A stretch of 64,000 nt of DNA from Heloderma charlesbogerti (taxonomy: Eukaryota; Chordata; Lepidosauria; Squamata; Helodermatidae), in contig JANEZZ010000400.1 of NCBI GenBank assembly GCA_026122225.1, forward strand, positions 310,001 to 374,000, in the 5' to 3' direction. This document shows, piece after piece, positions 1 to 11,900 of the stretch (positions within the stretch are counted from its first letter, which is position 1; each line of letters opens with the position of its first letter). Below the pieces are notes generated by a model. The model saw only the letters and a program-made list of their open reading frames with translations, was not told where the DNA came from and did no database searches. The translations under genes were made by a program, and so were the position numbers.

Positions 1-740
1 TATGTATGGTGAGAAGGGGGAGTGTGACAGCACATCTTAGTTCCATGCACACTCAGCATAACTGTGCTTCCTCCAACCCCACTGGCCATTCAGGTGGGCA
101 CCATCTGGGAACCCATAGTTCACAACCCAACAACAAACCATGGGTTGCCATTGTGGGTAACATGGTTAACAAACAATGGTTTGTGAGGCTGGATTCACAC
201 AACACAACAATCCATGTGTCAATGACAACCCATGGTTCAATGACAACCCGTACTCAACCTTGTGTGAACCCAGTCATTGGATTTCTTGTGCCTAAGGCCC
301 TAGAGCAGTTAAGTTGAACCTCAGGCTTGCAGGCCAAATCCAGCCCACCTCAGGTCCCAATCAGGCTCTTTAGGGTTCCCCGGATGTCCACTCCCTTTCC
401 CTAGGCCCACCCCTTTTCCCCTGACCACTGATCTTTTGGCTTTCCCAGCTTTTGCAGTTTCCCCCCATTCTAAAAGGTTGATGTGCCTCTCCAAAGGCTT
501 TGTCACTGGCAGGAAGAGCTTGAAGCTGAACTATACTGGTACTTTTGGAACTTCAGTCTTGCCCCGTTTGCCTTTGGCCCCACCCGCAACTGGAATGTGG
601 CCCCCAAGAGCTTCTCTGAAACTGAATTCAGCCCTCAGTGTCACTTTTCCTCATCCTCCCCCTTCACAATCAACACAGTCCAGGAAAAAAGGCTTCAGGC
701 TCACTACTTTTTTAGTTAACAACTAGCCTCCTTACATGCA

Positions 741-860
741 ATGAATATGGACTTGACTTGAGCACGCTCCGGGAGAAAGCACAGGACAGGAAGGCCTGGC
801 GTGCTATGGTCCATGGGGTCACGAAGAGTCAGACACGACTGAACGACTGAACAACAACAA
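741..860 (+). mobile_element. Short BovB-derived retroelement (copy 1)
   Basis: About 120 bp that begins near ACTTGAGCACGCTCCGGGAG and ends in the BovB-type 3' tail (a GAAGAGTCAGACACGACTGA motif followed by ACAACAACAA). A direct repeat AGCCTCCTTACA lies just before it (725-736) and just after it (861-872), so both insertion limits are fixed by a target-site duplication. It has no coding capacity and must have been mobilised in trans, most likely by BovB reverse transcriptase, which recognises its own 3' end. A second copy at 57904-58017 starts at nearly the same internal point. It could be two chance 5' truncations or a defined SINE-like unit; see findings. Confidence 0.8.
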
Positions 861-1115
861 AGCCTCCTTACAAATGCAGATTCTAGAAAACTGTCAGACT
901 GCAGTGAAACAGCTAATCCACACATCTACGAATATCAATAGACAAGACAAACTGGAAGTTAGAGAACGTTGCCAGCAGCCTGGGCAAGAACATCTCAGGC
1001 AGACTAGCTTCACAGGGATGCTCATCCCTTAGGGTGGCTCCCTCCTACTTTGGCTTTCACAAGTGGACAACCTGGCTGAGCGTCTGAGCCCTGCCTCTAA
1101 CTTTTCCTGCTTCAT

Positions 1116-1612
1116 AAGAACATGAGAAAAGCCATGCTGGATCAGACCAAGGGCCCATCTAGTTCAGCATTCTGTTCACACAGTGGCCAACCAGTTGTCG
1201 ACTGGGAACCCACAAGCAGGGCATGAGTGCAACAGCACCCTCCCACCCATGTTCCCCAGCAACTGGTGTACATAGGCTCACTGCTTCTGGTGCTGGAGGC
1301 AGCACATAGTCATCAGGACTAGTACTCATTGATAGCCTTCTCCTACCTAGCAACCTAAATTTGGCTTCCAGGACCTCACAATTTCCCCACATGGTTGGTT
1401 CCAACATGGACCACGACCACTGACTCCACCCCAGCACTATCTACTAGGCTATCTAGATGGCATGTGATATCTGCAACCTTCACACCAGGCAGGCAATTTA
1501 CCATGCAGTCTACACGCCCCTCACAAACCCAGTTGTCTATGTATCTAATGATCGAATCTCCCACTACCATGAGCCCTCCTCCACCTGGAGGCACATCCTC
1601 AGTGTAAGAGAA
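1116..1612 (-). pseudogene. Internally deleted CR1-like LINE: ORF1 esterase fragment joined to 3' end
   Basis: Read on the minus strand, 1594-1376 encodes part of an SGNH/esterase-like domain with a VVGDSII block and a VHVGTNH block, the arrangement seen in ORF1 proteins of CR1-type LINEs. A frameshift near 1385 moves the reading to VLEAKFRLLGRR. The sequence then passes directly into a 3' untranslated region ending in TTCTCATGTTCTTATG, an octamer-type CR1-like tail. The endonuclease and reverse transcriptase that should lie between are absent, so this is an internally deleted derivative or a non-autonomous element. A copy of the same 3' end lies at about 45790-45951. The role of ORF1 esterases in these elements is not settled; this copy cannot be functional. 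Confidence 0.7.
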
Positions 1613-4600
1613 TATTTAGCTGCTTACTATGAGAAGTTGGGGAAGTTATTTACAGTTACTTACTATGAGTACGGGGTAGGGAGAGAAGAGTTCCCTGCCC
1701 TGGCTTCCTCACCCTGTTGAGGTTGATAGAGTCGCACAGTTGCTTAACTTGCTTGTTTGCTGACGCTTTGTCACTGGGGCTGAGACGTTTTGGCACTGGG
1801 GTTCCTCGTGCTCGGAGAGCTGGCTCTCTCACAAGTGTGCCTCTTTATATCGCTTCACTCTGTAACAGACCTTAGCATCCCTCAAGTCATGCCCCTTGCT
1901 CTCCTCCTCCCCTGAAACCGGGGTTCTCATGGTGGAGGAAAGGGGGGCCATTCAGGCTGATCCATCTGTGTGTCAAGGACTTGAGAAGAAAGCCTTGCTG
2001 TATCTGAGCTCACTAGAGAGAGTGCTTCCCCCTGTTCTGGCTGTTCCCATCCTGAATCTGAGCTGCTAGACATCTCCACATGCTCAGATTCATTCCTGAC
2101 ACTCAGGCTGAAAGAGGTTCCCCGCCCCCGCTATGCAGGGTGCTAGGTCTCTTGTGAGTATGGCCAGCAGCTGGTGTGCTGCATGGGTGTGGAAGGAAGG
2201 TGTGCCATTGCCCTCACTCCTGTTCCTCACAGAGCAGGCGCAGAGTGATGAAAACATATGCATATTGTCCAAACCAGCCCATCGTCCCCTGATCCAAGAA
2301 GTTACAGGCAAAGAATAGAATAGCAAGAAGAGACAAGAAAAAATGGCTTCAGGATTGGAAAGACTCAACTGTCTTGGTCCAGTGCCCAATGTGCATTGTA
2401 GTCCAGGCACAAATTTGCCTTCTTCTTAACTTAGGTTTACCATGTCAAGTTTTTACAAAATGCCATGGACACTGAGACATGATGAAATAATGGTTGTTTC
2501 TTTAAAGTAACAGAGTTTAAATAGGCTTTAAATAGACACGTCTAAGTGTTTATTGCATGAAATACTGGCCCTTCTTGGGGTGAGGGGAGCTTTAGGCTGA
2601 GGCATCACTGGCCAGATAAGGAGGCCAAAGTTTCCCCATCCATGCTCTAGATGACTTTGGAGTGATGTGTGCTCCCCACCCCAGTAGTTAAACATGATTT
2701 CTTCTTCTTGTTGTTGTTGTTATGCTGTGTTGTAAAAATATATCCAATCAGGCACAGATAGTACTGAACTGATGTTTTGCCTTCAGTTAGTTTCTGCCCT
2801 TAATTATTATGACCACTCTGCTCAGGTGGACTAGTGACTCCCTTACTTCATGCCAGTACTTTGACAGACAACCATAAAGAAAAGGAGGACTAAATTGTCA
2901 CCACTGACCAACCCACATCCCACTCAGGTGGACAAATACGTTCCTCCCAAGCCACCCACATGAACATAATGTAAACAGGCACAGTACCATATGAGAAGGA
3001 TAGCACACTATGCTTTCACAGCATTCCTGAAGCAGATTTCTGTAGAAAATGGGAGACTCAACATACTACCCAGATATGACACACATTTCAAAAGAGCAAA
3101 GAAGTCAGATTCTGAACATCATGAGGTGAACAGAATTTTTATTATACTTGACCTGAGAAGCCTTTAGCGAAACATTCTGAATTAGTGGCAAACAGAAGAT
3201 ACACCAGATATTTGGGCCACACCTTCAGCTAAGGCAAGATGTTTAATGTCTTTACTAATTTTAAGGAGAACAGATAATCTTTTAGGATTACCTTGTCAGG
3301 TACATGTAGAGCAATTTATACTGTATGGTTGTGTTTTGAATGGAGCACGACCGGCTGCTATTAGCAATCCCTATATCAGAAATGAAGAATCTGTTGTAAT
3401 TGGGTATTGACTTGTACAATGTCAAATTCTCAGATAAATGTTTGGATAATTATTTGAATAGGCATTGATTGTATGATTGATTGATCAATCATCTGGGCAA
3501 ATGTATTGGACTTTAAAATAAGTGGCAGTGAACTTTGAATGAAAGTTCCTCTCAGTCCATTTTCATTATGGAAGACAGCTTTTGGTCACTGGGGCTTCCT
3601 GCCTAATAAACTGGAAACAAGCTGGGCTTGCTGTCTTGTGAGATTGGATCTCGGTGATCCCTCCATGGCAGTGCCAGGGCCTCAGTTTGCATCTCAGGAA
3701 GTGGGTATTGAGGGCCACATCCTTGGCAGCTTCACTGTCCTTGTCACAACAATATTATACTTACAAATTCCCCTATATGAGAGTAGAATCTGGAGAATTG
3801 GCAAGAGGGAAACCAGAAGGACTTTAGATTTAATCTGATTAATAGTGCTTCCAATCTAACATTCAAAAAGGAACTTGGGGAGGGGAAGCAGAAACACAAA
3901 CTCCACATATCGAAACACCTGGAAAGAGTTTCCCTTTTTAACATTATGCTGATAGCGCAGTAAGACGTTGTAGAACTCAAAATGAAGAGGCAGGTTCTTC
4001 ATGCAATTTCCAATGGGCATTCAATGACATTTTGGATTATTGATTTATTTACACAGAGGAATTTGAAATAAATGTGTTGTAAGTTGAGAAAAGTCAGTGA
4101 GTTCTGATTGCAGAAAATGCTGCTTGCTTTTCTGTTCTATTCTCTTTTTTTGTATCCTAGAAAAGCTGTAGCATGATCTTTGACAGCAGGCTTAAGGGCA
4201 TTTTACACTGTGTGGTTTGTCATTATCAAAGACAATCCCATCCTTTCCCAACATACAGAAGGGTTTTTTCTGTCTTAGTTGGCCACTTCTGTTCTCTCAG
4301 TCCTTGCTCTTTTCTAAAAAGGGCAAAATAGCAAAGACAAGGTAGATTATTCCCCACTCCATAATGATTTATGACCTAAGTATGACTAATTACCATGGAG
4401 AAACCAAAACTGCAACAATAATTATGTTTTAAACCAACACAGGTAGCAAAGAATTCGATTATATTCAGCTACATGCATGACTTTTAAAAGAAACATTTTC
4501 TGTCTGGGCAGTCTTCAAGTTAAGAGCAAGTGACAAAAGGGGCAAGAAAATTTAACTTTCAGAATTAACTATTTTGATTCTATATAATCAGGGCCCAAAG

Positions 4601-4780
4601 TGGGGTGCGATGCTACCCAGTTCTTTTCAGGCAGAGCTATAACTTTTCAGCAGGACATAACTGAGTCTGATCCAACCAACCCAATTCCATTTTTATTCCA
4701 TTTCAGGCACTGTATATAACCTGAAAGGGGAAATGTAAATGCATATTTTATACATTTATGTATTTTATACATTTATACAG
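1613..4780. other. No gene seen; non-coding DNA
   Basis: Only short shadow ORFs. AT-rich, largely unique-looking sequence with short homopolymers and a (GTT)n run near 2708. I see no RNA gene, no intact transposon and no splice-flanked exon. Confidence 0.5.
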
Positions 4781-4789
4781 GACTCTTTT

Positions 4790-4898
4790 GAGGCTATTTG
4801 GTGGTTTTAAGCTTTCATGTTTTATATTGTTTTATGCTGTGCTTTGTGGAGAGCTTTGTCTATTGGGTGGAATAGAAATAAATAAATAAATAAATAGA
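4790..4898 (+). mobile_element. L2-like LINE 3' end, 5'-truncated
   Basis: The terminal segment contains the L2-type phrase GCTTTGTCTATTGGGTGGAA, immediately followed by a (AAAT)n tail at 4878-4897. The same tail layout occurs at the other L2 ends of this window (46190, 47246, 58076, 60700). Only the last ~110 bp are recognisable. Confidence 0.6.
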
Positions 4899-7800
4899 AA
4901 AACAATTCACCCAGACTTTACTGTATTGCTGGCCACATTTTCCATCTTGGTTGACTTTTTCCTCACCAAGGTTAAAATGAGCTTGTGGGGAAGAAAACAT
5001 GAGGACACAAGCCACTGCTTCCCACAATGGTGGTAAGATCACCCTCAGACTCAAAGTGAGAGAAAATGCCATGGGAGTTCTGCTGGAGTCATCATTGCTA
5101 CATGACAAACAGGTGGTGCCTGTGGCCAGAAAAACCTTGTTGCAATGGGAAAGAAAGAAGCAGACACCATGCACCCTAAGGTTATGAAAAGGTGAAAAAA
5201 TGTGTCCATTCCTGGCCAATCTGAACATCAGGAAAAATTCTTTCCTGGCCTCTAATCAGATGACCAGCTAATGCCTCAGGTACACCTGAACCCTAACAGA
5301 GGGAGGGTGGGATATGCTGCCTACGCGAAACTCATAAGCAGGACATGAATGAAATAACACCTTTGAAGGGTTAAGGATTGGCTATTGTTATGCACTCTAT
5401 GTGCAGCTGCACTAGGAGATGATTTAGAACAACCTTGCCCAATGCACCACCCATAGGTGCCAATCCATTGCACCACAGAAGGGAAGGGGAGATGTAGAGC
5501 TTTGCTCCACAAGGCATTTATTGTTTTCTCATCATTCCCTACTCATGGTTGTTTACAGGTTCTTTACATGATGTCATGACCCTCCAGTTTCACTTCTGTT
5601 TTTAAACAGCACTTTCAGTGAGTTTTTTTAGAGCAGGAAAAATGCTGTATTATTTGTGAAAGCAAAAGACATGTTTTTCCACATGTGTAATTGTGCTATT
5701 CTGCTATACCACAGTGCCACCTAGAGGCTGTGTAGTGCAAAAGCAGGAAAGGGAATGGTCTTCGTGTAGTGTTCAGATCTCAGTTCTGCAACAAAACCCG
5801 AAGTAGCAGATTAACTGCCTTGTATAGAAAAGCTCGTATTCAAACTGTTCTATAACAATCACATTGTTAGACTGGCCCTATGTCCCACTTCACAGAGAAT
5901 AGTCTTCTGTTTGAAGGGCTATCAGAGGATAATTCTCTATTAAAAGTCATACTCCATTTGAAGAACTGTCTGGTCCAAATCCAGTCAAAGAACCATGAGA
6001 AGAGAGAGTGGCGGGGGCACTGAAATTGCCCATCAGCAGTTAGCACCTGGAGAGCAGACTTAGCAGGCACACAAGACATCTTGTCACAGTATTCCTCATT
6101 ATGGTGAGATATATAGTGTTTCTGTTTAAATTATAATAAGTATTTCGACATTTGTATATGTACCAATATTTAGCATATACACATTTTATGCCAATCTGTG
6201 TCCTCTTTTGTACTCTTTTTCTTTTTTTGCATTTCCACCTTTTTGGCAATGTGGAGGTGGCCATGCTATTGGCTCCCAGGGCAAGGTTCTGGCTTTGACC
6301 TTAAAAGCCACCTCCTTGCTTAGCATGTGCATAACTCAGATACCACCTCTGCTTTAATAATTCCATCCTATGATCCTATCCACCACCAATTTCATCTGCA
6401 GGAAATCTGGATAGAAAATCTTAGGCATATTTACACAGAAGTAAGTCCAACTGTGTTCAGTGGGGTTTGATCCTAGGATAGTGTGCTTAGGATTGCAGGC
6501 TGGGGATGGTTGTTCACAGCAATGGTCCCAAATATCTGGAATACTGTCTACACCAACACTAATCTATGCTTCCTTTTAGATGATCTTGAACATTTTTTAA
6601 TAAACATTGTCAAGTGGTTGATTTTAGTGCCTGGGGGGTGGGGGTGGGGTGGGGTGGGGTGGCTATTTTACTGATTTGGTTATTTTTCTCTGTTTGGGTT
6701 GTGTTGTTTAACTGCTTTTGTTTAGCCCTCTTGATCTGTAAAAAGATAAGATGGATTTAATTATTTTAAACACAGAAAAAAATTATGTATTCATCCCAAT
6801 TGGGAATGTTCTCACCAGGTTTGCTAAAATGGCATCTTTAAGAAGTTACATCGTTTTCATATGAATTTTCCGACATTCAGATAAATACTTACATTAAAGC
6901 CTTTTAACTTTATTCTTGAAGCCGACTGCTAGTGGTAAAGCAAAGATCTGACATGCATACTGGAAAAGAAAAGCACATTTTAACAAGAAGCAAGAAAGAA
7001 AACTACAATTGTAACTAGCCAAAAGCTGGACATTAGCAGTTTGAGAAGTCTTGAAATAACCCAGTGTTTTCAGGGAAACACACGGATGTTGACAGATAAG
7101 GCTGTGTTTTTTTTAAAATGCAATCGCAGGAATAAAAAAACACCCCCAAACCACACACATTATGCAAATGTGTTCACAAATGTAAAATGATAAATTAGCA
7201 AGCGACTATTTAATTATTACTGTGACTAATTCCTGTAGATGGTGACACAACAAATGAACCTGAACTTGTTCTGGTTGACTGCAGTGTTTTGTTGAAACAT
7301 TTCCATTTGGTTTTTGTTTGCTGCTTGTGTAGCTTGCTCAAGGAGACAGCATCTGTTTAATGAGCTCCCACTTCATTACTGAGCCACTCTCCTTACTGAG
7401 TCATTCTCCTTAAGTATTCAGGCTGTGTAATCTGGTGTTGTTTTAAAGCAAATACTAATTTATGATTACCTGTCACATTAGACCATTGAAAATTGTACTC
7501 ACACTTTCTTGCATGAGCAGAATGCTAATGAGCCGATTATGGGTTGTTGAAATGGGCTTTGGCTAACAATCCACTGGAGTAAATATAGGATCCAAGTTTA
7601 CTGGCTGGGCAATGAACTCTGCTTTACAGGAGTGGGATAAAAATCTTTCTATGTAAAATGGGCAGGCTGATGCACCCACAAGCCATAACATGCAATCATA
7701 GCTTGATTATACGAACATTTGAAATGTTATAGGATGTCTAAAAAATGCATACATCCTTCAAAAGCTGGACAAATTGGTATCATGTTGAACTGAAAGACAA

Positions 7801-8057
7801 GTTCACTTACAACATTTCCCCAAACAAAACTGTGGTTTATTTAATTTTTTTAAAAAATGGAAACATAAGCCTTGTCATCAGAATTGGTTACTAGACACAC
7901 AATAGCCCTGTTCTGGCATTATGCCTGGACACAGTAGGTAAACACATGTAAGAGGTGTGGGGCTGTGCACACTGCCCTGCTTCTAACATCTGCACCCCAC
8001 ACTTCCCTGTTCCCAGTATTATCAGCCTGAGCTGCACAGTCTGAAGTGGGTAGGTGT
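4899..8057. other. No gene seen; non-coding, includes a GGGGT microsatellite
   Basis: Only shadow ORFs. A (GGGGT)n run lies at about 6640-6661. 5868-6010 is a diverged copy of the sequence at 55975-56100 (a phrase of the type GTCCTCT...AGAGGAC then TTTGAAGGGCT), so it is an old interspersed repeat. 6430-6500 carries a degenerate copy of the short AATCCTA palindromic MITE. 7190-7620 is AT-rich and free of recognisable repeats, with homeodomain-like TAAT cores. Confidence 0.45.
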
Positions 8058-8065
8058 ATTTCTAC

Positions 8066-8785
8066 TAGGGATGCTGGAGAAATCCTCTTTGGATGTGACT
8101 GACATTAGATTCCTGAGAATCCGACATGCAGAATCTGTAGCAGACTGGCTCTCCCTGCTGGCGCAGCTTACAGATTTCGCCATAATTTTTTTCTCTAAAA
8201 ATGGCAAGGTACGCAAATTGTAGCCACAATTTGCATATCTTGGGCAAACTGCAGCCATAATTTACATATAACTAAGCATTTTACAGCTGCAAATTGCATA
8301 ACATATGCTAATTATGGCCATAATTTGCCCAAGGTATGCAAACTACGGCCGCAATTTGCATACTTTATTTATTTATTTATTTATTGCATTTATACCCCAC
8401 CTTTTTTCCTCTTGCAAGGAACCCAAGGCGGCTTACATGATCCTCCTCCTCTCCCTTTTTATCCTCACAACAACCCTGTGAGGTAGGTTGGGCTGAGAGT
8501 CTGTGACTGGCCCAAAGTCACCCAGTGAGCTTCAGCTTCCATGGCTGAGTGGGGACTAGAACCCGGATCTCTGGGCTCCCAGTCCAACACTCTAGCTCCC
8601 AGTCCAACACTCTAGCACTCTACGTCACACTGGCTCTACCTTGCTGTTTTTAGAGAAAAAAAAATATGCTGAAATCCACTAGCCAGCCCCAGATCTTTGG
8701 GGAAATCCACTGAGCCCCAAGAGGGCCCGATTCCCCCAAGACAGACATCCCCCAGACTGGACATTGGCAGATTCACACATCCCCA
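8066..8785. mobile_element. Non-autonomous hAT element F with palindromic core
   Basis: The element starts TAGGGATGCTGG and ends ACACATCCCCA, and is flanked on both sides by an identical 8-bp duplication ATTTCTAC (8058-8065 and 8786-8793). That is the hAT superfamily signature. There is no transposase. The interior (8160-8360) is a chain of short palindromes built from CAAATTG...CAATTTG-type words around GGCC centres. The same end type with other palindrome words recurs in the 37.9-44.9 kb cluster and at 56.4 kb. A tRNA-derived SINE (8366-8640) has inserted inside it, so the SINE is younger. Confidence 0.85.
8366..8640 (-). mobile_element. tRNA-derived SINE with a 20-bp tandem duplication
   Basis: On the minus strand this has a tRNA-like head with a box B-like GGTTCTAGTCC, a body containing a CCCAAAGTCAC-type segment (plus-strand wording), and a 3' end AAGGTGGG...TATAAATG with an ATAAATAAATAA tail. 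The same order occurs on the plus strand at 50374-50617. The head carries a perfect 20-bp tandem duplication (8575-8594 and 8595-8614) that lengthens the promoter region between the A and B boxes. SINEs have no protein and are mobilised by a LINE; the tail suggests an L2- or CR1-type partner. It is nested in hAT element F. Confidence 0.8.
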
Positions 8786-8949
8786 ATTTCTACTAACATT
8801 CACTTTGTGCACCTGCATTAACTGCTCCTTTACTGTTATCTACTCCATTTCACCTCTCCCTTTGACAGCTGAAACGGACAAGGAAATTGACCAGGCAAGA
8901 CTCCACAATATTGGATTGCCATAAGAGCGCACCTGCACATTTCCGAAAG

Positions 8950-8964
8950 ACTCACACACACACA

Positions 8965-8997
<33 letters not shown>
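8950..8997. repeat. (CA)n(TG)n self-complementary microsatellite
   Basis: A run of CA dinucleotides changes at 8968-8970 into a run of TG dinucleotides, making the tract one long inverted repeat as well as alternating purine-pyrimidine DNA. Confidence 0.95.
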
Positions 8998-8998
<1 letters not shown>

Positions 8999-8999
8999 C

Positions 9000-11900
9000 A
9001 GATTTACGCAGATTTCTGGGACCAAAAAAATAATTTGAAAAAGGGTGGCGATGCTGTGACAGTTGCTCCGAAGTGCTGCTTGGGTATCAGTGGAGGGGCT
9101 GTCACTGGTGGTGGCAAGGGTGAAATTGCCTAGCAGCTAGGCCATCACCACAACCCACAATGAAATTGCTCTGCCAGGTTTGGATGTCACGTCAACCCAT
9201 TTCCTTATTGCTATGAAAATGGGCTGAATGGCAACATGCTCATATGTTAGAAAATGCAGAGATGGATAGCATTCACAGACTGGGTTGGCACGACACAACA
9301 AGCCATCATGGGTAACTAGCCATGTTGGGTTTTCTTGTTGTGTGAATCCAGACCGCTTCCGGTAGGGTGGCTTATTTTAGGGCAACAAGCCACCCTGACA
9401 ATGGGTTTACATCCATATGAAGCCACCTCATAGGGATGTAACCAGGCACTATATTTTCTTGTTATTATACAGCCACATTTGTGGCCCTATTCTAAGAGTC
9501 AGTCAGACAAATCACATTCCACCATTATAACCAGAAATGAGGGGAGCACTAGGTTCTACAGCTCGTACTCAGAAAACAGCTTGACAGATTGTTCTGAAAC
9601 TTAACAATGTAAGAAAAGTTGGTTTGAGCATGGCCCATGCTGATATTGAGGTAGAAAGGTTAAGAAATGGCTTGCATGAGTTTAAAGTTTAATGACTGAC
9701 AAGAATTGTCTATTTTCTTTTTCATTGTCTTTGCGGGGGTTAAAATTTATTTGCTGATTTCTCCATATGTACAGCATCTTTCAGGAAACGGTTTGTTTGT
9801 CAGGTCAGGAGGAAGGTCTAATATATTCTGTGCCCTAATATAGCCTAACGAGTCTGTACGTTTGATTAAAAATGTGATTTCTGTACACACCATGGATCAT
9901 ATTATCATTGGGCGTGAACAGCATGCCCAAGGTCTGTTCTTGGGCATGCTCAGAATGATCCTGCAGGAGGGAGGGGGTAGAATAGGAGTATGTGTGGCTG
10001 GTTACCAGGGAGATAGAAGGGGAGAAGGACCAGAGGAGGAGACAGTTGTTATGTCAGTTAAGATTAGGCAGTTGGGAGAGAGTGAGGTTTTTTTCCAGCA
10101 GGGATGGGGGTGGGGGTGGGATAGGAACAGCAGTTTTAATTCTACTTTCAATATATTCATTATTTTTGACCAGTCATCTAAGCTAGTGACCATCATCACA
10201 GTTCATTTTCTCTGTACACTTCTGTGCATGTGTATTATAGGACTGCAGTTGACCACTTCTATCTGAGAGTGGCCTCCTTCATTTGGCTTTATTTTTACCT
10301 CAAAACTGCTAGGATTCGGTTCTGTTGTTTGGCTTTTACCAACCCAGCCTTGTATATCATAATGGAAAGGGGCTGCTGAGTTCCTTGTAAAGGAAAGAGG
10401 GCCTAGTACTCTTACCAGGTGCAAGACTGGCAGAAATTCAATTTCTTTACCTAGCATATGAGGATGGACACTGCACCTGTGGATATTCTTCCTGTCCCTT
10501 CCAACTCTGTCATTCTATGTGGATGGTATGGGTTGCCAGTTGGGTACTTGTAACATGGAATCGTATAGCTCCTGTTGCATGGTAGCTTCAGTTGCACAGT
10601 GTCTGTTCCAGTGGACAGACACACTGAGAGCCATCCAGCTCCAAGGTAGTGGTGAAGCTGAAATTAGTCACCGCATAGGATACCGTACCACATTCCTATT
10701 GCCTGCCTAAATAATGTACCTATTAAGGGTGTGACCCTTAAGAGCTGCAATTTCCCAACATTTTGGAGCTTGAGTGAACATGGAAAATCCTTAACACAAC
10801 ATGTTAAAGGGGTTTTTGTCATTGGTGTTAATACGTTAGTTTTTATTTTAAAAACTGTCTTACTAGAATGTAAACAGTTGTAAGCTGCCTTTCAGGGGTG
10901 GGTCTTTGAGACAGAAAGCAAAGGCAGATTACCAATATTAATAACTTACCCCCTGGGGGATCCTCCTCAGGTACTTAAGAATACTTGGCCTCAGATGTGG
11001 AAGAGAGGGGCTAAAAGGCAGGCTGGATCTGTGTGTGTGTGTGCCCCCCCGCCCCCCGCTGAGTCTGCCTTTGCTGCTGCTGGCCAAACACCAGGCTGAC
11101 TTCTCCTGAATCTTTGCCCTTCCTGCTCCTAAATAACAAGCAGCAAGCTGTGAATGGCTTGTGTGGCTTGGCATCTTCTTTTGGTTGCCTCGGAAACCTA
11201 GTAGATGCTCTCCCTTGTTGCTCTGAGCAGTTCAGCATTTAGCCACTGCACCATATTCTGCTCCTCCGCTTTGCTCTTGCATGGAGACTTTTGTCGGGTT
11301 TTGGTGTTACTTAAAATATTGTGTCTCCCCTTTCCATTTAAAAGAGGCCCGAAGGTGGCTAACAATAATGTAAGATAATTCAAATAATAATATGGGGCTA
11401 AATGTCTTCTGCCTTTGCTATTATACAGGTTGTCACCAGGAGCATTATTTCAGATTTCAGTAGATGTGTGGGAAAGATATTTCAGTGGAAGACAATCCAC
11501 TCTGAAAGGTCGGCAAACAACCAGAGCATTTTAAAAGCCTTTGGTGTGGTTTTCCAAGTATAGCAACTCAAATCAAACACCCACCCCTTTCATTTTAACC
11601 AAACGTTTTGGGGGCTTCTCCACTGCTCTTCAGTAAAAACACCCAGGGCAGTGTACAATAAATAATAAATTAGTACATATATAAAACCTCTACAGCAATA
11701 AAGCAGCCAAAGCAACAGTCAAAGCATAACATTCAATAGATCCACAATCAAGGCAACTTACATAACATGCAAAAATGTCCAGGCACATAAGAAAGTCTGC
11801 CTGGTACTGAACTGACATCTAAGTTGGCTTGGCACCAGGCAAGCTATTCTGGGACTTGTACATTGTACACAGTTGGTACACTGGCCCATTTAATAATTTT

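Noticed and set aside
9862..10266. 134-codon ORF with membrane-like end
   Set aside because: No homologous pattern recognised, overlaps shorter frames on both strands.
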